A stretch of 64,000 nucleotides of DNA from an uncultured Oscillospiraceae bacterium. Its GTDB lineage: Bacteria; Bacillota; Clostridia; Oscillospirales; Oscillospiraceae. The notes beneath the pieces were generated by a model, which was not told where the DNA came from, did no database searches, and was given only the letters and a program-made list of their open reading frames with translations. The stretch covers positions 62,001-126,000 of the forward strand of contig CAKULE010000004.1 in the NCBI GenBank assembly GCA_934667095.1, given 5' to 3'. Made by a program: the position numbers and the translations under genes. Shown here in pieces: positions 61,936 to 64,000 of this stretch (within the stretch, counting starts at the first letter, position 1; each line of letters opens with the position of its first letter).

Positions 61936-63051
61936 CTACCCTGCAGCCTTGGCCCGGAACCAGTCCAGCAGCCGCTGCCACAGGGGTATTTTTTCAGATC
62001 GGTCCGCCGCCACAGAGGCGGCACACACCAGCTCGGTCTCCGCAATGGGGGACCCGTTCAGATACCACACGACACGCCCCACCGGCTGTCCCTCCGTCAC
62101 CGGGGCCGTCAGCGCCGGGGACAGTTCAGTCTCCATGGTAACGGTCTCCTCCGCACCCAGCGGGTAACTCACCGTCTCCTTTGCCAAAACCGCGGTGCTT
62201 GGCACAAGGCTGCCGCTTATCGGTACGGATCCGAATGACTCCCCGGCTTCGCACAGCGCTCGAGCAGGATAGGCGGAAAAGCCGAAGTCCAGCAGGCGGG
62301 TATGGTCGTCCCAGTCGTTCGGGTCGTTGAGCGTCACACAGATCAGGGTCTGCCCCTCCCGCCGGGCGGCGGACACAAGGGTGCGGCCCGCCTTCTCCGT
62401 GTAGCCGGTCTTCATTCCGATGCAGCCCGGGTAACGGGTCAGCAGCTTGTTGTGATTGTAAAATGTGCGGGCGCCCACCGCGGCGCTTCTGGCCGCACAG
62501 ATCTCCGCTACCAGCTCGTTCTCCAGACAGGCCCGGGCCAGCAGGGCCATGTCGTAGGCGCTGGAGTAATGGTCCTCTGCGTTAAGACCGCTGGGATTGG
62601 CAAAGTGAGTGTTCTCCATGCCCAGCTCCGCCGCCCGGGCATTCATCCAGCCCACAAAGGTCCCCATATCCCCGGCGGCATGGCAGGCCAGCGCCATGGC
62701 AGCGTCGTTGCCGGACTGGAGCAGCAGGCCGTACAACAGGCCACGGACGGTGATGTGCTCCCCCGCTGTCAGGTAGATGGACGAGCCTTCGCTGCCCAGC
62801 CACTCCGCCCGGATCTCCACTTCCCGGTCCACGTCCGGGATACGCTCCGCCGCCACCAACGCGGTCATGAGCTTGGTGATGCTGGCAATGAGCCGGCGCT
62901 GGTGTGGGGCTTTGGCGTAGAGCATCCGGCCGCTGCCGGCGTCCATGAGTACGGCGCAGGAAGCACCCACCGCCGGCTGCTGGGCATGCGCGGGCATGGC
63001 TATGGCGCAGGCCAGCACCAACGCCGCTGCCAGAGAAAGGATCTGCTTCAA
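61936..63051 (-). CDS. dacF: D-alanyl-D-alanine carboxypeptidase (DacF/DacB type)
   Basis: A low-molecular-weight penicillin-binding protein trimming peptidoglycan. The 371-residue product has a signal peptide (KQILSLAAALVLACAIAMPAHAQ up to the Gln), SxxK in IASITKLMTAL near 60, SGN in LQSGNDAAMAL near 115 and KTG in GMKTGYTEKAG near 215, and a C-terminal PBP5-type domain with a final amphipathic helix. Start taken as TTG behind GGGAG; an ATG five codons upstream lies in the ribosome-binding region. Confidence 0.9.
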   Translation of the reverse strand: MKQILSLAAALVLACAIAMPAHAQQPAVGASCAVLMDAGSGRMLYAKAPHQRRLIASITKLMTALVAAERIPDVDREVEIRAEWLGSEGSSIYLTAGEHITVRGLLYGLLLQSGNDAAMALACHAAGDMGTFVGWMNARAAELGMENTHFANPSGLNAEDHYSSAYDMALLARACLENELVAEICAARSAAVGARTFYNHNKLLTRYPGCIGMKTGYTEKAGRTLVSAARREGQTLICVTLNDPNDWDDHTRLLDFGFSAYPARALCEAGESFGSVPISGSLVPSTAVLAKETVSYPLGAEETVTMETELSPALTAPVTEGQPVGRVVWYLNGSPIAETELVCAASVAADRSEKIPLWQRLLDWFRAKAAG

Positions 63052-63059
63052 AAAGGTCA

Positions 63060-63085
63060 CTCCCATCCGAAGGTTCAGATGGGAG
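63060..63085 (-). promoter_or_regulatory. Hairpin over the dacF ribosome-binding site
   Basis: CTCCCATC and GATGGGAG form an 8-bp stem with a 10-nt loop. On the - strand the downstream arm contains the GGGAG used by dacF and is followed by TGACCTTTTT, so it may act as a weak terminator after gerW or hide the dacF start. Confidence 0.45.
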
Positions 63086-63099
63086 CAGTATGGCCTTTT

Positions 63100-63519
63100 T
63101 TAAGTTTCGCTATCCGCGGGAGCAGGAGCCTGCTTCTCGGCAGTTTTCTTGTCGATATAACCGGTGACCTTCTCGAACATCTCGGGCACCAGCTCCACAA
63201 TGCGGCTGACGCTGTCATCGGGGGGAGGGGCCACGGGCAGCAGGCGCACGCTGCCGTCCTTCACGATGAGAAAGGCCACGGGGATGACGTTGACCCCGGC
63301 CCCAGCGCCGCCGCCGAAATTCTTGGCCACGTTCTGGGTCTTACCAAAGTCGGAGCCGCCGGTGGCAAAGCCAAGGGACAGCCGGGACACGGGGATGAGG
63401 GTGACACCGTCCTGCGTGACGATGGGGGTGCCCACCACAGTGTTGGCGTCCACCATCTCATGGATCCGCTCCATGGTGGTCTGGAGCACTTCATTGATAG
63501 GATGATTGTTCTCGCTCAT
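63100..63519 (-). CDS. GerW-family sporulation protein (YtfJ)
   Basis: Sporulation/germination protein of the YtfJ/GerW family, forespore-expressed in B. subtilis. The 139-residue product starts MSENNHPINEVLQTTMERIH and has the family core TVVGTPIV ... TLIPVSRLSLGFATGGSDFG and the Gly-rich GGGAGAGVNVIPVAFLIVKD. It overlaps the DUF2953 gene by 4 nt, the usual Firmicute pair, and lies just before dacF. Confidence 0.93.
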   Translation of the reverse strand: MSENNHPINEVLQTTMERIHEMVDANTVVGTPIVTQDGVTLIPVSRLSLGFATGGSDFGKTQNVAKNFGGGAGAGVNVIPVAFLIVKDGSVRLLPVAPPPDDSVSRIVELVPEMFEKVTGYIDKKTAEKQAPAPADSET

Positions 63520-64000
63520 GCTTTTTCCTCCTGTTCATTGGCCGTGCGCTTACCGCTCCGGCTCCACTGTATCAGCAGCTTGAGGCCATAGTGCAGTCCG
63601 ATCCAGAGTAGCTGTCCCAGCCCCACGGTGATCACCGCATCCACGGCGATCTTCGGCTCCCGGGCGCCGTAGTCCAGATAGACCTGGAACTCATGGCGCT
63701 TGACCTTGAAATTATGGTCCAGTAAAGGCCAGATCGTCCCCAGCAGGGCGTTGGCCCGACCATAGCCCAGGGCGATGGCCGCCGCATCCTCCCCGCCCCA
63801 GACCACGGACAGGTTCAGTCGGTGGATGCACAGCTTCCGCTTGAAAGCCCCGGCAGCCTGTGCCACCGTGGGCAGCAGGCTCATGAGCCGCCCCACGTTT
63901 CCGCCCTTTTTCTGAGGGTGCGCTTCTGCGATCTCGGGCTTTTGCTTCACTTTTTTCGGCTTAGGCGGCTTCTTTTTCGCTTTTTTCGGCCTCTCCTTGG
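63516..64000 (-). CDS. DUF2953 protein, 5' end beyond the window
   Basis: The frame is open to the window edge, so at least 161 residues are seen. The N-terminal visible part is a Lys/Pro-rich linker (KERPKKAKKKPPKPKK), then the DUF2953 domain with AAIALGYGRANALLGTIWPL and the C-terminal amphipathic or membrane stretch near LGQLLWIGLHYGLKLLI. Paired with gerW in most sporulating Firmicutes; function unknown. The missing start should lie shortly beyond the edge, probably after an N-terminal membrane helix. Confidence 0.85.
   Translation of the reverse strand, partial: KERPKKAKKKPPKPKKVKQKPEIAEAHPQKKGGNVGRLMSLLPTVAQAAGAFKRKLCIHRLNLSVVWGGEDAAAIALGYGRANALLGTIWPLLDHNFKVKRHEFQVYLDYGAREPKIAVDAVITVGLGQLLWIGLHYGLKLLIQWSRSGKRTANEQEEKA

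Overview
The window reads as a chromosome segment of a GC-rich, endospore-forming member of the Clostridia. Sporulation genes (spoVM, sipL, spoIVA, cwlD, spoIIM, cotJ, yunB, gerW, sigH), an IspH-ribosomal protein S1 fusion, a pyrophosphate-type phosphofructokinase and rubrerythrin together suggest a strict anaerobe of the Oscillospiraceae type. This placement is inferred from gene content and style only.

Layout. From 0.1 to 18.7 kb nearly everything is on the + strand: priA-def-fmt-rsmB-rlmN, then PP2C phosphatase/PASTA kinase-rsgA, then the forespore-coat set spoVM (a 23-codon gene)-sipL-spoIVA, an aminotransferase, a DUF1858 protein, trmK-nif3, cwlD and radA. From 18.9 to 24.95 kb lies a roughly 6 kb integrated filamentous phage (inovirus) flanked by a 47-bp direct repeat. 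It has a divergent repressor module, very small membrane/coat genes, a tRNA-like gene, a Zot/pI-type ATPase, a pIII-like adsorption protein with an AT-rich middle, an intergenic region of stacked hairpins, and a Rep_trans-type replication initiator. It carries no integrase. Its right repeat is part of a perfect inverted repeat with the 11-6-11 layout of a Xer/dif site, just upstream of a chromosomal xerC-like gene.

From 26 to 29 kb come a small amidase-domain protein, fba and PPi-PFK. From 29 to 64 kb nearly all genes are on the - strand: rubrerythrin, pfkA, purB, a zinc-ribbon protein, sigH, glmM, ruvBAC, xerD-spoIIM, a UgpBAEC-type sugar ABC transporter, nudix-ligA-yunB, murD, a BMP lipoprotein and deoC, a DUF362-ferredoxin protein, ispH-rpsA/plsC/cmk/HI0933, an RpiR regulator, rluB, a D,D-carboxypeptidase, gerW and a DUF2953 protein cut by the window edge. 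The + strand exceptions are cotJAB-cotJC, 5-formyl-THF cyclo-ligase and a histidine phosphatase-GNAT fusion.

The two long co-oriented blocks converge close to the Xer-like site. That is the arrangement expected near a replication terminus, and it fits a phage that integrates by borrowing the host Xer recombinases. The most unusual content is therefore the Gram-positive inovirus with its tRNA-like gene and its attachment site beside xerC. Other notable points are the compact spoVM-sipL-spoIVA cluster, the CotJA-CotJB fusion and the phosphatase-GNAT fusion.
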